This document shows positions 23,101-33,962 of a DNA stretch of 64,000 bases, in pieces. Position 1 is the first letter of the stretch; each line of letters opens with the position of its first letter. Below the pieces are notes generated by a model, which was not told the origin of the DNA, ran no database searches, and worked only from the letters and a program-made list of their open reading frames with translations. The stretch is from Hofstenia miamia (taxonomy: Eukaryota > Xenacoelomorpha > Acoela), in contig SCFE01000049.1 in NCBI GenBank assembly GCA_004352715.1, forward strand, positions 1,377,666 through 1,441,665, written 5' to 3'. A program made the position numbers and the translations under genes.

Positions 23101-24786
23101 ATTTCTTAACAGGCTTGGATAAGATTGTTCAAAATGCTTACAAATCGGGTTGTTATGTAAAAGTAACACTAGTGGAAATAAGGTAAAGGCCAAGACTAAA
23201 CAGGCAATTCTTTATTACTTAGAGGGCATATGGAACCGCTTGATTTTCACAATTAGTTTTCAGAAACAACATCTGTATTGCTGAAGATGTAGATATAAAG
23301 AAAGCTGACATTAGAAAAGCCTGACCCACAATCAGAAACTGTGTCTCCAAAAATGTCAGAAACATATTCACACTCCACAGATGCAATTAAATTTCACGAT
23401 GAGGTTTAGAAAGAGAACGCTTCAAGTGTTACAGATCCAATTTAATTACATATCCTGGGACAGAAACTTCTTCGGCTGTAGAAAGTGCAACGCCATCTTC
23501 TTGGTCAGATACTAAGGCCACTAGTTATGAAAAATAGGTTATCATATTGCTAAAACAGCTTTTACACTGACCATATTGCACAATATCAAAACGGGAGAGA
23601 CAATGAAACGTATGATTTACAAATGCATATATTGAGTTAGACTAGCAAAGAAATTTAACAAACCAACTCATATTTGCCCAATATTTGGTCATACCTCTTG
23701 GCCTAGAGCAGTAACGACTAATTTCTCCTCATTCAATATAGGCTCGCCGCCTATGCTTGCATATGGCTTGTGCGATGGCGTTCTAAACATAGATTAAATA
23801 AAAAGATATTAAAAATAAATTTAAACATATTTTCTCTCATGCAGATATGTGTATTAGGGTAGGTCCGAATTTTATATTCAAATTCAACACTATGCATGGA
23901 CTTCACCACCTACTACAAAAATGGAAAAAAAGATTCCTGGGACTTCTCCTGACCCAGCAAATTTTTTTTTAATTTCAAAATTGTGTTGATTTTTAAATTT
24001 CTATTAATGTTTGATTTTCTTGAATTTTATCAAAATTTTTAACAAAATTGATTTGGCTTCCTGATTAGGCACACGTTCATCCCTCCATGAGAAAATTTTG
24101 AAATTTGTTTAGTGCAGTAATATTAAGAATGTGATAAAAATTGTCATAATTTTGTAAAAAAAACCACATCAAAACACAATTTTCTAGTATTAAGTTAAAA
24201 TTCAACTCCATCTTAAATATGAAGATTTTTATATCAACATACGAAAAATTGCGCACAACAACGATGTTTCTTTATAATTGCGACTCGTTCATAATGCACT
24301 GTAAATGCGATTTTTTCAATTTTGTAATGTTAACGCCAATCTTGTCTGCTTTCAAAAAGACATAAAATCATTCAGGATTTCATATGATTTATATCTGTTC
24401 TGTGTCTGTTTCCATAATCAAACTGCGCAGCAGATTTCAAAAAAAAATTGCTTTGTCATGAAAAGTCGCACATTTTTTTTTGTAAATTTTTGGAGTTTTA
24501 ACATGGTAGCAATGTCTGTGCATAGTGTTGAACTTTAAAATTTAATATTTCAATATCTTTTTACCCGCCCTAGGTATCAGACTTACCGGAATCCCTGTGA
24601 AGTGAATTGCCGATGTCGACGATCGTAGTTTTGTTTACGCACTTCATTTCGGGAAGGTGATGCCATTGAATACAGAAATGCATTGCGCGCTTGCAGTTTG
24701 ACCCCATGAGGAGAACCATAGGGCAGGGGAAGAATTTTAACATATGTTTTTACATCTTTACAGGGCTTTATTTTTACTTCTGTTGT
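11149..24786 (-). CDS. CCDC60-like (DUF4698) protein, multi-exon, partial at both ends
   Basis: Exons in transcription order: 24587-24786, 23695-23782, 22390-22547, 19683-19731, 19530-19621, 18291-18446, 15718-15894 (with a second copy at 16859-17035), 14308-14506, 14246-14274, 14087-14214, 13906-13999, 11149-11280. All have AG acceptors and GT donors, and every junction keeps phase; together they give about 500 residues. The centre carries the diagnostic block: HRPFTP, then YKQLCALLWLLNSLNVENN, then ATCYNAKSPGGERT, then EKWQSRI, followed by a Ser-rich region. These line up with vertebrate CCDC60 as I remember it. The protein is a coiled-coil family member with no established enzymatic role. 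The N-terminal part (LPLPYGSPHG, TPIPKPDYIKYGKKALNK) is Pro/Lys-rich and I do not recognise it. The start exon and the conserved C-terminal part are not seen. The last junction (13906-13999 to 11149-11280) spans an assembly gap and could hide another exon. Confidence 0.72.
12422..12775 (+). mobile_element. Mariner-type element, 5' end with transposase start
   Basis: The sequence starts after a TA with CAGGGGGTACCCATAAGTTT, a plausible Tc1/mariner-type terminal repeat. At 12693 an ATG opens a frame reading MDFSREDIRKLIYYGWKRG then LTTEDVHK. This is the N-terminal helix-turn-helix (HTH_48-type) signature of mariner-like transposases. It runs into the 770-base gap, so intactness is unknown. It lies within the CCDC60-like gene, on the opposite strand. 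Confidence 0.7.
12776..13545. other. Assembly gap, 770 N, flanked by a TA repeat
   Basis: Ns followed by (TA)n at 13546-13564. The gap interrupts the mariner-type element and an intron of the CCDC60-like gene. Confidence 0.99.
14087..14506 (-). CDS. Core CCDC60-like exons including a 29-base microexon
   Basis: Exon 14308-14506 (199 bases) encodes the most conserved block and ends ...DATT|GTGAGT in phase 0. Microexon 14246-14274 (29 bases, LDLETRNPK plus two bases) ends at GTAATA. Exon 14087-14214 (128 bases) gives YSMRKASTSSVMSSQSS and on to VFEEIE, ending at C|GTACTT. The introns are 14275-14307 (33 bases) and 14215-14245 (31 bases). Skipping the microexon breaks the frame and retaining either intron adds stop codons, so the three-exon reading is the only open one. 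The spacing from the Trp of EKW to the basic/Ser-rich segment matches CCDC60. Confidence 0.65.
14835..15418. mobile_element. hAT-type non-autonomous element, 8-base TSD
   Basis: The ends are CAGGAGTGGCCAACC and, read inward from the right, CAGGGGTGGCCAGCC. They are flanked by GTCTATGA (14827-14834) and GTCTATGG (15419-15426), an 8-base target duplication with one mismatch. It lies in an intron of the CCDC60-like gene. The interior holds a single N (14970) and a minisatellite of about 49 bases. A second copy of its right part recurs at 16050-16559. Confidence 0.8.
14971..17188. repeat. Duplication of about 1.14 kb containing a coding exon
   Basis: The block up to 16048 recurs up to about 17189 at a constant offset of 1141 with no difference I could find. 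It includes the 177-base CCDC60-like exon (15718-15894 and 16859-17035) with both splice sites. The join is a single N at 16049. Copy 1 stops at ...TTATCTAT, exactly where copy 2 runs into a TATC microsatellite. Copy 2 begins inside a 49-base minisatellite. This could be a real tandem duplication or an assembly artefact from two repeat-anchored contigs. Confidence 0.85.
17183..17399. repeat. TATC/TCTA microsatellite
   Basis: About 215 bases of TATC with TCTATC and AATC interruptions. The long Tyr/Leu/Ser-rich open frames over it are artefacts of the repeat. Confidence 0.95.
17421..17740. mobile_element. GGCTC-family hAT-type MITE, partial copy
   Basis: The left end, AGACTTGCCAACGAGCCGA, matches the family terminus. 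A GGCTC pentamer run follows at about 17452-17474, then the shared interior (GAGGCTCGTTTTAGCTCG, TTGCCTAAAATAGGCTCG). The right end is lost at a single N (17736) beside a TA repeat. From 17741 to 18290 I see no gene. Confidence 0.8.
20440..21290 (-). pseudogene. Mariner transposase pseudogene
   Basis: Minus-strand translations from right to left give degenerate mariner blocks. First comes a KF..KL..T N-terminal segment with stops (about 21290-21200), then SGEEALSKTQIKERPNRFK, then YDCRLTIKDIADEVGVS. Next is ITADECWVYFDNPKTKFQSS, with the first catalytic Asp context, then KVKQVRSNVKGMLTCF and NKEYYLGVLGRL. Finally KWPKRWGKCVYLQEDHV matches the C-terminus. The segment that should carry the second and third catalytic Asp residues is deleted between about 20630 and 20540. 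Frameshifts and stops make it inactive. I found no clear terminal repeats. Confidence 0.85.
21300..22389. other. No recognisable gene (CCDC60-like intron)
   Basis: AT-rich intronic sequence between exons 22390-22547 and 19683-19731. I recognise nothing apart from the neighbouring mariner pseudogene. Confidence 0.5.
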
Positions 24787-25269
24787 CTAAAATTCAGTAA
24801 ACTGATTTTGTAAATATATCTGATAAGAAATTAATAAATAGTAGGAAGCTAATGTATTTACAAATAATTATATACAATTCTTAGAGCAAAGTCTATTATA
24901 AAAATGCTATTGTTTCTGCATTAAAAAGATACTATCGCTGAAATAATAAGGCAATTTTGCTAAAATTCAAAAACTATAATATATATATATATATATATAA
25001 ATATATATTTCTTTTCCCCGCTTTTTGCAATGGAAAATGCAAAAACCTTACATTTGCCAGGAAACGCTCCTAAATTTCTAAGGCATTTAGCGGAAATCGC
25101 ACTTTTCCCTAAAAAACCTATTTTTAACCATTAATCCTACAGTATTCACTCGAACTTAAATATATTTACCATGGGGGTAGGTAAATTAAAGAGACACTAC
25201 TCTGCAAAATTTCAAAGATTTATATTTGGAAACGCGGTCACAATTGGAATTTTAAAAAACATTTAGTGG

Positions 25270-25303
<34 letters not shown>

Positions 25304-26285
25304 NNNNNNNNNNNNNNNNNNNNNNNNNNNNNNNNNNNNNNNNNNNNNNNNNNNNNNNNNNNNNNNNNNNNNNNNNNNNNNNNNNNNNNNNNNNNNNNNN
25401 NNNNNNNNNNNNNNNNNNNNNNNNNNNNNNNNNNNNNNNNNNNNNNNNNNNNNNNNNNNNNNNNNNNNNNNNNNNNNNNNNNNNNNNNNNNNNNNNATAT
25501 ATATATATATATATATATATATATCTATATATATATAGACCTCTACATTTAAATCATATAAATGATTAGGAGTGAATTTAAATATGATGCAAAATTCAAA
25601 AGCAATAATATATATATATATATATAAATGAAGCAATGAATAATGAAAACCTGACTTTCTTCAAAGAATGCTACCATTGCATGAATTGTATCATTGAGCT
25701 CTCAAGCACACAAATACGCAAATTATGGTTTGTTGCCAAAACACCGATTTATACAATTACTGTTAAAGTTAGCGCAATCTTTAATTATCTTAATGTTTAT
25801 AGTTTGAATTATTAGATTAACTTCATAAGGTTGAATATCTCTCGGCTCCTTAGTGGAGTTCTGCAGATGGGTATTTTTATATACATGTAACCTTTCTTAA
25901 CGTCAAGGTGTAAAAGAAATGTGGTCATTTCAAATAGAGAGAAATAGGTGTATTATCTGATCATGATAGAACCAGAGTGCAACCAAAAATAGGAAATCGT
26001 TCAGACAAAGCTCTGGTCTAATAAGTGCAATATCAAATGAATTTTAAATTTTCAGAACCAGGCGTGCCGTTTATGGTATGGCCATATATAGCAAGCCAAT
26101 ATTCTTCAGGCATCCATAACGGCCATATTTTGAATTGCATTCGTACATTATGGCCATAATAACCATTATGTAAAATATGGTCAATGATGGTGACATGTAT
26201 GTATGATACACGTGGTAATAGCAAAATAATAAGTGATTTAAGATATTTATCAAAATAAATATGTATCTATATAATTATCAAAATA
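24787..26285. other. Upstream or intron sequence with TA repeats and a 193-base gap
   Basis: (TA)n tracts lie at about 24978-24999, on both sides of the gap (25274-25303 and 25497-25537), and at about 25609-25625. The gap is 25304-25496. At 26062-26200 there is a MITE-like patch rich in TATGGCCATA/CCATAATGG motifs, partly echoed at about 27955-28050 and 14917-14969. No exon preceding 24786 could be assigned. Confidence 0.6.
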
Positions 26286-26471
26286 AATATTGTGGCATCG
26301 GCACCTCCGTGGGAAGGTTCACAGTGTTCCCTTCGTCGCCGGCGTGTAATTCAGGTGCAGGTCGTTTCAGCTGTCTTATGACCCCCGCGTAAACCCGTTC
26401 AGTTCAGGAGTCTAGTTGATCCAGATGTTTCGCTTGCTATTGATAGCAGCCTTGTTGTCTCGCTCCGGCAC

Positions 26472-26764
26472 CACGCCCGTGGCTTGCATTTGAAAATTAG
26501 GGGGGCCATGGCCCCGCAAAGTTCAATAAGTTAATCATAGTTTTACTCATATGAAATAGTTTCACACTTTTTCATTGAATTTTTAAATAGAATGGCATTA
26601 GTATTTTATATATATATATATAAATATATTCACTCTAACTTAGTTACAGAATATTAGAGTTAATACTATGGAGTTTGGTATCCAGGATGCCAAGAGGAAG
26701 GGGGGCCAAGTGGCCCAACAGGGAGGGCCATGGCCCCCTTGGCCCTCCCCTAGCCACGGCCCTG
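26472..26764. mobile_element. hAT-type non-autonomous element with 8-base TSD
   Basis: It is flanked by perfect 8-base duplications TCCGGCAC (26464-26471 and 26765-26772). The ends are CACGCCCGTGGCT and, inward from the right, CAGGGCCGTGGCT. It interrupts a GC-richer sequence (26286-26471 and 26773 to about 27030) that I cannot identify, perhaps an LTR or an older repeat. Confidence 0.8.
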
Positions 26765-27029
26765 TCCGGCACTAATTGCCACGTATTCCTAGATGCTGCC
26801 AATGCTGAACATATCCGCAGTAGTTCTAATTGCATTATATTTGTGTTAGTCCAGATGCTTGTACTCTACTACATGCTTAAGCTGGCCTCGTTAATGTATA
26901 CTACTTTAAAATGCTTATGTCTCAACTGTACTCTTGGATGTTTTACCTCATCGAGATTAGATGCTACGCTATCACTGTGTTTATGCTTTTCTATATTGCT
27001 AACTATGATGATGCTAGAATATATATGAC

Positions 27030-28161
27030 TAAAAGCCAACCGTTTTTATGTAATATGAATTTGAACTGATATCACAAGGCAAAGCAATTAACTAGGTTGC
27101 AGAAGCATTTTGAAACATTCAGAAACAAACTTAAAAATGCACTAATTATTTCTTTGTTTGTTTTCAATACAACACGCTTTTTTAGGCACAAATTTTGGAA
27201 ATGGGAAACAACTTATTCATCTGTATTCATAGGAAGAAATTAGGCTCATTTTAATAATCTGAGAAATATTATCTTCAATTTCGCGCGTATGAAATTTGCT
27301 ATGTTAATACATTAGTGAGAAAATGAAATAATAAATTCTGACGTTTCTTTATCATCTAGAAAAGCATCTATGATCAATCCCTGTCAGGAAGGTTTTGTCT
27401 GACATTTCACTATTGCATATTATGTTGTTGATTTCTTAAAGAACTTACAGGATTTTTAAAAATTTTATTCCCAACATCGATTTTTCAATAGACAAATTGA
27501 AAGTGTCTATTTCAAACACGTTTTACACCAAAACCTATGAATCTATAAAACCCTCTATGACGATTTATTGCTGACTAAGCCTTCTTGTTTAAATCGCGCT
27601 ATTTCACTTTGTTGTAAAACATGTAATGAACTTGCCAATTGAATTATCGCACAACATTTATTTTGAAGCAAATCAATTTAGTTTTCCTCTGCTTTGTGGT
27701 GTCGAATTAAAGTGATTCAAATTTCTTGAGATGTGGTTACAATAACCAACGGCAAACAATTTCTTGAAGCTGTTTACTAAATCTTTGCAAAACTTAAAAG
27801 TTTTTATTTTATCAAAATATTTTTTTGTTCAAAACAATATGTAAAATATATATTCAATTATTTCTAATGTAAGATATGTGTCAGTAAGTTTCAAAATTTT
27901 CTTGAAAATTAATGTAACTTCTGTATGTGTAACAATAAATTTAATGACTTCCATTATGGTCATAGTTTCAATTTTGCCATCCTCAATTGCCATAAATTTT
28001 TTTCCAACATATAATTATGATATCCATAACAGTCAATAATGGCCTACTAAAAATGCTTTACGTAACTTGGAATAGTGATATAGTCTAAGCATTCAATTGA
28101 AGTATGGAACTTGACTTCTATGAATAGTTATCCGACAAACTTCATGTACTAACGTTAGATA
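27030..28161. other. No recognisable gene
   Basis: AT-rich sequence. The only structure is a CCATAATGG-type repeat patch at about 27955-28050 related to that at 26062-26200. Confidence 0.5.
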
Positions 28162-28580
28162 CAGGGTCCGACATAAATTTCAGACACATTTTAAAACTTA
28201 ATAAAAACCATATTAAGTGAAGTTACCCAAAAAGTGGATATATTTGACTGGAATCCCTGTTACTATTTCCTCTGGGGATACCTCAAATCAAAAGTTTACT
28301 TTAATCGCGCTCAATCTATCGAACAACTTAAACGTGCAATCTGTCAAGAAGTCGCTGCCACTCCACAAGAAATGTAACGCAGAGTTGTGGAAAACTTTTG
28401 AGAACGGCTTCAACTATGTATAGGCAATAATGGGTCTCATTTAACTGATGTTATTTTTGAAAAGTAATAAACAAAACTTTTTTTATATAGTTTTCGAAAA
28501 TATAAACACTTTTTCGTTACTTCACTGTATATGGCTTTTATTTAACATTGAAATGTGTCCGGAATTTATGCCCGACCCTG
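28162..28580 (+). mobile_element. Internally deleted Tc1/mariner-type (IS630-like) element
   Basis: The termini are CAGGGTCCGACATAAATTTC and, inward from the right, CAGGGTCGGGCATAAATTCC, each flanked by TA. The interior keeps only the C-terminal end of a DDE transposase on the plus strand. It reads FLWGYLKSKVYFNRAQSIEQ then LKRAICQEVAATPQEM, with in-frame stops after EM and after VENF, then LCIGNNGSHL. It is a dead, MITE-like derivative. Confidence 0.85.
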
Positions 28581-29299
28581 TATATAAATGTAAATAACGA
28601 CACTATCCTAGTTAATTTGATCAATATTTATAAATTTTGGATTCGTGTTCCATGTGTAATGAAATGATTTTGGCAAATATTATTCTAGCAATAATTTTCT
28701 ATGAAATACGTAACAAGAATACTTTTCAAATTTTTTTTCACATTTTTAGTTTTATGCCTGATTTTTTCAAAATTGTGGGGTATTAGAGCCAAAACACCTG
28801 CCTATCTACAACAGGTTTGAATGTCAAACTTCCTGATCTAAAAATTCAACTCTGTCCGGGGTCTGGAAGCAGAGTAGAATTTCTAACAGAATTTCCAACA
28901 TTGAACAAATTTTGGAGTTTTACAAGCGGCCACCTTTGAGTGAAGTCCCGTGCAATCTTTGGAGTTGATTTCCAGGTAAGTGTACAAATTTGTGTAGAAG
29001 TCAAAATTTGCAAGCAGTATGCAGCCCAAAATATGATTTTGGATTTTCCTGAATAATATTAAAACATGTTTACAATCATGTAGCGTTTATTCCGCAAGAA
29101 CTAAAGTTTGGGAAGAGTTGAAACTACAAATTAAGTATATATTACTGCCAGTATTCCTTCAATTTATTTTGCAACCATTTTAATCATAGGGGATATATTG
29201 AAGTTAAGTTGAAATTTATTAATATAGTTATCTGCAAATTATCATAAACATTAGATGTCTTTAAGAAATGGAAAATATTTCAAATGTTGAATAACTTAC

Positions 29300-29379
29300 T
29301 GCTGCCATCTTTTTCATAAATTGTCAAGGCATTTTGAATACGTTCTTTCGATTCATTGAAGATGGAATTAAAAGCACAT
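29300..29379 (-). CDS. Single unassigned exon, gene unknown
   Basis: The 80 bases are bounded by a good acceptor (TTATGTGCAG) and a consensus donor (A|GTAAGT). One frame is open and reads CAFNSIFNESKERIQNALTI then YEKDGS, starting after one base and ending in phase 1. It cannot join directly to the first known CCDC60-like exon (24587-24786), which is open only from phase 0. It therefore needs an intermediate exon or belongs to another minus-strand gene. I do not recognise the protein. From 28581 to 29299 and from 29380 to 30496 I see nothing else. Confidence 0.4.
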
Positions 29380-30496
29380 CTGCACATAAGAGATTAATTA
29401 AATATCTCATAAAAAATTCAATAAATTTATTCGTAACTTACAGCAAATAGAATTATTTCGGTTGGCGTTACAAGTTATATTTTTTACATTTGCACATAAT
29501 TTAGGGTGACAAAGCAGGCCCACCATTACAATTAGTATTCAAGGTATGTTAATAGAACCGAGCACATACAACGTCAACAGAGAAAGGCAACTTTATAACA
29601 AAAATTAAACACTAATCTTTCTGGAATTTAACAAAAATAGATTTAAAATATAAAGCATGATTCAAATATATGCTACTGCATAACAACATCTCTATTTTCA
29701 GAAATATATAAAGTAATTCAGTGATAAGCTTTATAACAAAGAACTGACTTCATCTATCTCAAAATATTAAACTACAATCTTGTTTTCCAACTAAATCGAT
29801 AAAGTAGATTTGTTTGGAAAAATTCGAAATTTCATGTGTAGACTTAGTAATTGCTGTTTTCCCTTTTGTAGATATTCCAAAATGTAAGAAAAATGAATTT
29901 GAAATACAAAGTCAATAAGATCTAGATTTGATAGAAACTTTTAATCTCGGTTTGTGATATCATTGCACCATTCGATGTAATGTTCCTAGATTTCACCAAA
30001 GTGTAAATCACCTGCATTCTGAACTTGTAGAGGCATAGTTGATTGCATGCAGAAAGATAGGTTTTTATTTGTAAAAAAGTGCGTAAATGTATCGTCCTCT
30101 AGAAAATTACAGTTTCTTTTATTTGCGGTCTCTTAAAAAAAACTTGACCAATAAAATTTAGTTTTTCAAACGTGACTTCTTCCAGACAGTAATTTTATCA
30201 TGCTATTTTTCGTTGATGCAATTTGAGCCTTATAGTAATTTTTTTACTTAGCGTATGCAACAATTTGGCAGACATACAGCCTTATTTTAATTCAGCTGTT
30301 CATCATCGTCTTAGGTTAAAAAACTGTGAGCGTTTTTACATATTGGAAGTACACAGCATTCTTTGATCGAACTATGTCACATGACTGCCAATATATTGAA
30401 GAATGCATATGAGTTAGGTCGCGGCATGGGTTGGGTACATTTAGGAAGGATAGTGAGTCATTATAATCAGTTCCTAGTTTTTTGGTTGGTTCTAAT

Positions 30497-30707
30497 CAGT
30501 GGCGTACCCAGGGGGGGAATGGTGGAATGTCCCCCCCGTCAGGTTTCCAAATTTAATTTTGACTGGATAAATCAAAAAAAATTTTCGTAAAAAATTGAAC
30601 AATTTAAAATCTAGGATCGTGAAATGCATTTTTTAGGGTCTATTTTCTCAATATTTCATTAGGGAATAACAATGATGTCACTTCAGAAAATCCTGGGCAC
30701 GCCCCTG
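30497..30707. mobile_element. CAGTGGCGTACCCAGG-family hAT-type MITE
   Basis: About 211 bases with termini CAGTGGCGTACCCAGG and CCTGGGCACGCCCCTG. Target duplications are GTTCTAAT and GTTCTAAC (7 of 8). Related copies lie at 39092-39275, 41676-41915, 43169-43223 and 58365-58713. Confidence 0.85.
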
Positions 30708-31263
30708 GTTCTAACCGAGAAGGAAGTGGGTTGAGCCGAGGGAAATATATGATTAATATGGAAAAACCATACTATATTCCAATTGAATGAACTGCGTGCT
30801 TATCTTTAAAAAACAGCTTTTTGAGGAAATCTCCAGGTATGTTATCTTAATAAATGCCTATGTTGATATTTTCTTTCTACAACAGTCATATGTAAATTTC
30901 ATAATATTTTTATTAGTTAAATGCTCATAAATACGCTCTACATTCATACATTTTTTATGTCTTCCCCCACTGGTTGGGGTTATAATTTTAGGGTTTAGCT
31001 CAATTTGGAAGAGGGTTGATGAGCTTAAAAAAAGTTGAAAATTGATAATTTCTTCAACTTAATCTTTGCTTTTGCACTGGAATTTTGACTGAGCATAAGA
31101 AATTTGTAAGTAAAAAAGCTTATTTTCCGAACTTTCTTACAAATTTTATACATGATTTCTTTCTAACTATTGGTCTTTAAGCATTGTGAACTTAATTATT
31201 GCATTTCCTAGATTTTTAAAGGATTTAATAGGGATTTTTCTAAACAATACTAAGTATTCTTCT

Positions 31264-31440
31264 GCCTTATAAGATAAGATAAGATAAGATATTCTTTATT
31301 CACATAAATATTGACAATTAAAAACTGATAATTTATCTGAATAGCGTCAAAAATATACCAACATACATACAAATACATACAAAAGCAAAGTATACTATAC
31401 AATAAATCTAACAGGCTAGGGAGAAATTACTAGGAGATTT
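31264..31440 (-). repeat. Possible LINE 3' tail (TAAGA microsatellite plus AATAAA)
   Basis: (AAGAT)n at about 31269-31290 followed by TTCTTTATTC. Read on the minus strand this is an AATAAAG signal followed by a TATCT microsatellite, the arrangement seen at the ends of the window's LINE fragments. No coding remnant is visible. Confidence 0.35.
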
Positions 31441-31460
31441 CAAGCCTTAAGCTTCAATAT

Positions 31461-31800
31461 AGAGGTGTGCGCGGTTAACCGCGGTGCGGTGCGGGTATAG
31501 AAATTACGCTTGCGGTGCGGTGCGGTTAAACTGCAGCAGCCACGTGCAGTGTCCTTAGCTTCCAATTTTCACAAACCAATCAAATTTTGTAGCGCCACCT
31601 AGGGATAACTAATGTTTTGAATATCTTGTACCTTTAATTACATTGATTTAATTAGTTGAAATTAAATTCAAAGTTAACTGATTATTGTTTTTTGCGGTGC
31701 AGTGCAGTTGAGAGAAGATTCCTTGCGGTGCGGTTGCGGGTAAGAAAATTCGCTTGCAGTGCGGATGCGGGTACATGAAACTGTACCCGCGCACACCTTT
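31461..31800. mobile_element. Non-autonomous element with GCGGTGCGGT repeats, flanked by a 10-base duplication
   Basis: The ends are AGAGGTGTGCGCGG and, inward from the right, AAAGGTGTGCGCGG. It is flanked on both sides by GCTTCAATAT (31451-31460 and 31801-31810). The interior has GGTGCGGT repeats near both ends. This is most like a hAT-type MITE (8-base TSD plus chance matches). Confidence 0.75.
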
Positions 31801-32768
31801 GCTTCAATATGACCTTTACAAAAAACAAACTATTATTCCACAAATTGAAGAAATTTTCCCTAAGCCTGTTTTGGAAGCTTGGAAATTCTGAGATATAAAT
31901 AGAACTAGTTGTACCTGAAAGGATTCACTATTTTGCATTGATATTCTAATTTAAATTTTCACCTTTACTGGTTTTAAGATAATCAGGTTTCTTAAGCCTA
32001 TTGTTGCAGTAATTAATTTTAAATGGTTCTTTTTATATAGATTACTGCACATATTTATTGAGGCGTAGCATGCCTAAAATTAGAAGTACAATATCTTGTT
32101 GTGATTTCAAATTTTGAATATCTTTAGGTTAAACGTTTAAATTTTTTTCAAGAAACCATGAAAATTTTAAAAAATTATAAGCAACTGAAAGTTTAAAGGT
32201 CGATAAAGACAACAATTCATTGATTCAGAAGATGGCCTTCAGTGCATTATATACTTCATTTTGTGTTTCAATTTGTACATAACTCATACCAAATGTTGAA
32301 AGAAAATTTCTCATTTTTTTATTAATTTTCTAAAATAAAATTTCCGAATATCCAAGAGGAATTTTTTGTGCAAAATATAAAAGATAGTTGAAGTGACCTT
32401 GAGTCAAAGTTATTGTGAATATGAACTCAACTTTTGTACTGGCTTGCCAAATTTTGCATTTAGAATTTTTGTGTCATATTTCTGAAAAAAAACATTTGTC
32501 AAATAAATATTTTATTCAAAGATTTTTAGAATATATGACCTTCTGATCTTCTCGATACAGCATCCAGTAAGCATCATTCACGAGTAAGTGTCAAATTCGT
32601 TTTGCCCAAAATCTTGAACCTTTCTGGCATTGCAAAAGAGCAATTGCCAAAATTGCATGAGCAAGAATGCTCTTTTCAACATAGTGGATTTTATTTCAGA
32701 AATATAAACAGTTTTAAAGTATTAAAGTAAAAGCTTAGCCAACCATAGCTAAATTAAAAGAGCAGAAA

Positions 32769-33185
32769 CAGACTTTTCAACGAGCCGACATTTCCAAGCT
32801 CGGCTCGGCTAGTTTAAATTTTGTGTAAGTTCGGCTCGGCTCNGAGCAAAAACAGACTTCTCAACGAACCGACCTTTCCAAGCTCGGCTCGGCTAGTTTA
32901 AATTTTGTGTAAGTTCGGCTCGGCTCGGCTCGCCACATAAAATCTTTGAATGAGGCTCGTTTTAGCTCGGCATTTTTTTAAAAATATTGCGTTCAAAGAA
33001 TTTTTTACATAGCTCTTCCTATTATTTAATAAACATTTCTTAAATAAGATAATATGAAAGGCATACTGACTGCAAAAAATAACAAAAATCTCCATAATCA
33101 AATTAACAAGCAGAACTATAAACTTGCTTTGCCTAAAATAGGCTCGTTGTATATCAAATACTGTGCTCAAACTCGGCTCGTTGGC
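32769..33185. mobile_element. GGCTC-family hAT-type MITE, broken by a single-N join
   Basis: The first about 75 bases (32769-32842) are repeated after the N at 32843 (32850 onward), then the interior continues to GGCTCGTTGGCTTGG at 33185. The doubled start suggests an assembly join between two copies or alleles. Open frames inside, such as CRAKTSLIQRF on the minus strand, occur in all copies and are not genes. Confidence 0.8.
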
Positions 33186-33465
33186 TTGGATCCAGTTTTA
33201 TAAAATAAAATGGTTGAAAATTTTATATCACAGAGCCCTACCTTTATTTAGTGGGTCGAATAAAGATTTGGAAATTCTTTTGATAATAGTCATTCTTCAA
33301 CATATTAAAATCAAAAATGGTTTCTTTAGTCAAATGCAGAAATGCTTTGATTTATAATCGAAAGAATTAAATTGTTCTTAGAATAATACATTTATTCATA
33401 CGACCGATTTATTGATTTAGTTCCAATATATTTAGTGTATGTTGCATTGCAAATTGTTCCGCTTA

Positions 33466-33962
33466 AGGTGTGTTCCCACTATCGACTTTTATCAGCAGAT
33501 TATAATCGAAAATCCAATTATTTTCGTTCAGATTGGTGATTTTTAATCATCCGATTTTTTATCAGAAAACCCGGAGTTGGAAGAGCGTTCAGACTATCGA
33601 TTTTTTATCAGATAAAAAATTATCATCTTTTGATTACCAGTAAGAAAAACAACAACATCTGTTTATGGATTGGTTTGTTTTAGAATGTAAACAATGTTTA
33701 CATATTTTGAAGTTGAAATATTTCAACAACAAAAACTTTCGTTTTGGAAGTCTGTTCCCTACTTGAGAAGTAAGCAATTAGTTTCAAGTAGCTATTCGAC
33801 TAGTTTTATTACCGTTCAGACTATCGACTTTTATCAGCTGGTAAATTATCAGATGACAGTAATTTAGCTGCTTTGACAAAAAATCGGATGGAGCGTTCAG
33901 ACTATCGACTTTTATCACCGATTTCTTGACTGATGATAAAAGTCGATAGTGGGAACACACCT
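33466..33962. mobile_element. TTA-flanked MITE with 29-base terminal inverted repeats
   Basis: It starts AGGTGTGTTCCCACTATCGA and ends with the exact inverse complement over about 29 bases. TTA is duplicated at both sides (33463-33465 and 33963-33965), as for PIF/Harbinger-type insertions. GTTCAGACTATCGA is repeated inside at about 33588, 33815 and 33894. It sits 90 bases beyond the stop of the downstream GST copy. No transposase is present. Confidence 0.85.

Noticed and set aside
23260-23540. Coding-like patch between CCDC60-like exons (plus ETVSPKMSETYSHS; minus SDQEDGVALSTAEEVSVPG)
   Set aside because: The minus reading has an acceptor but the wrong phase for both neighbours and ends in a stop; the plus reading has stops and a frame change. 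Possibly a decayed insertion, not enough to call.
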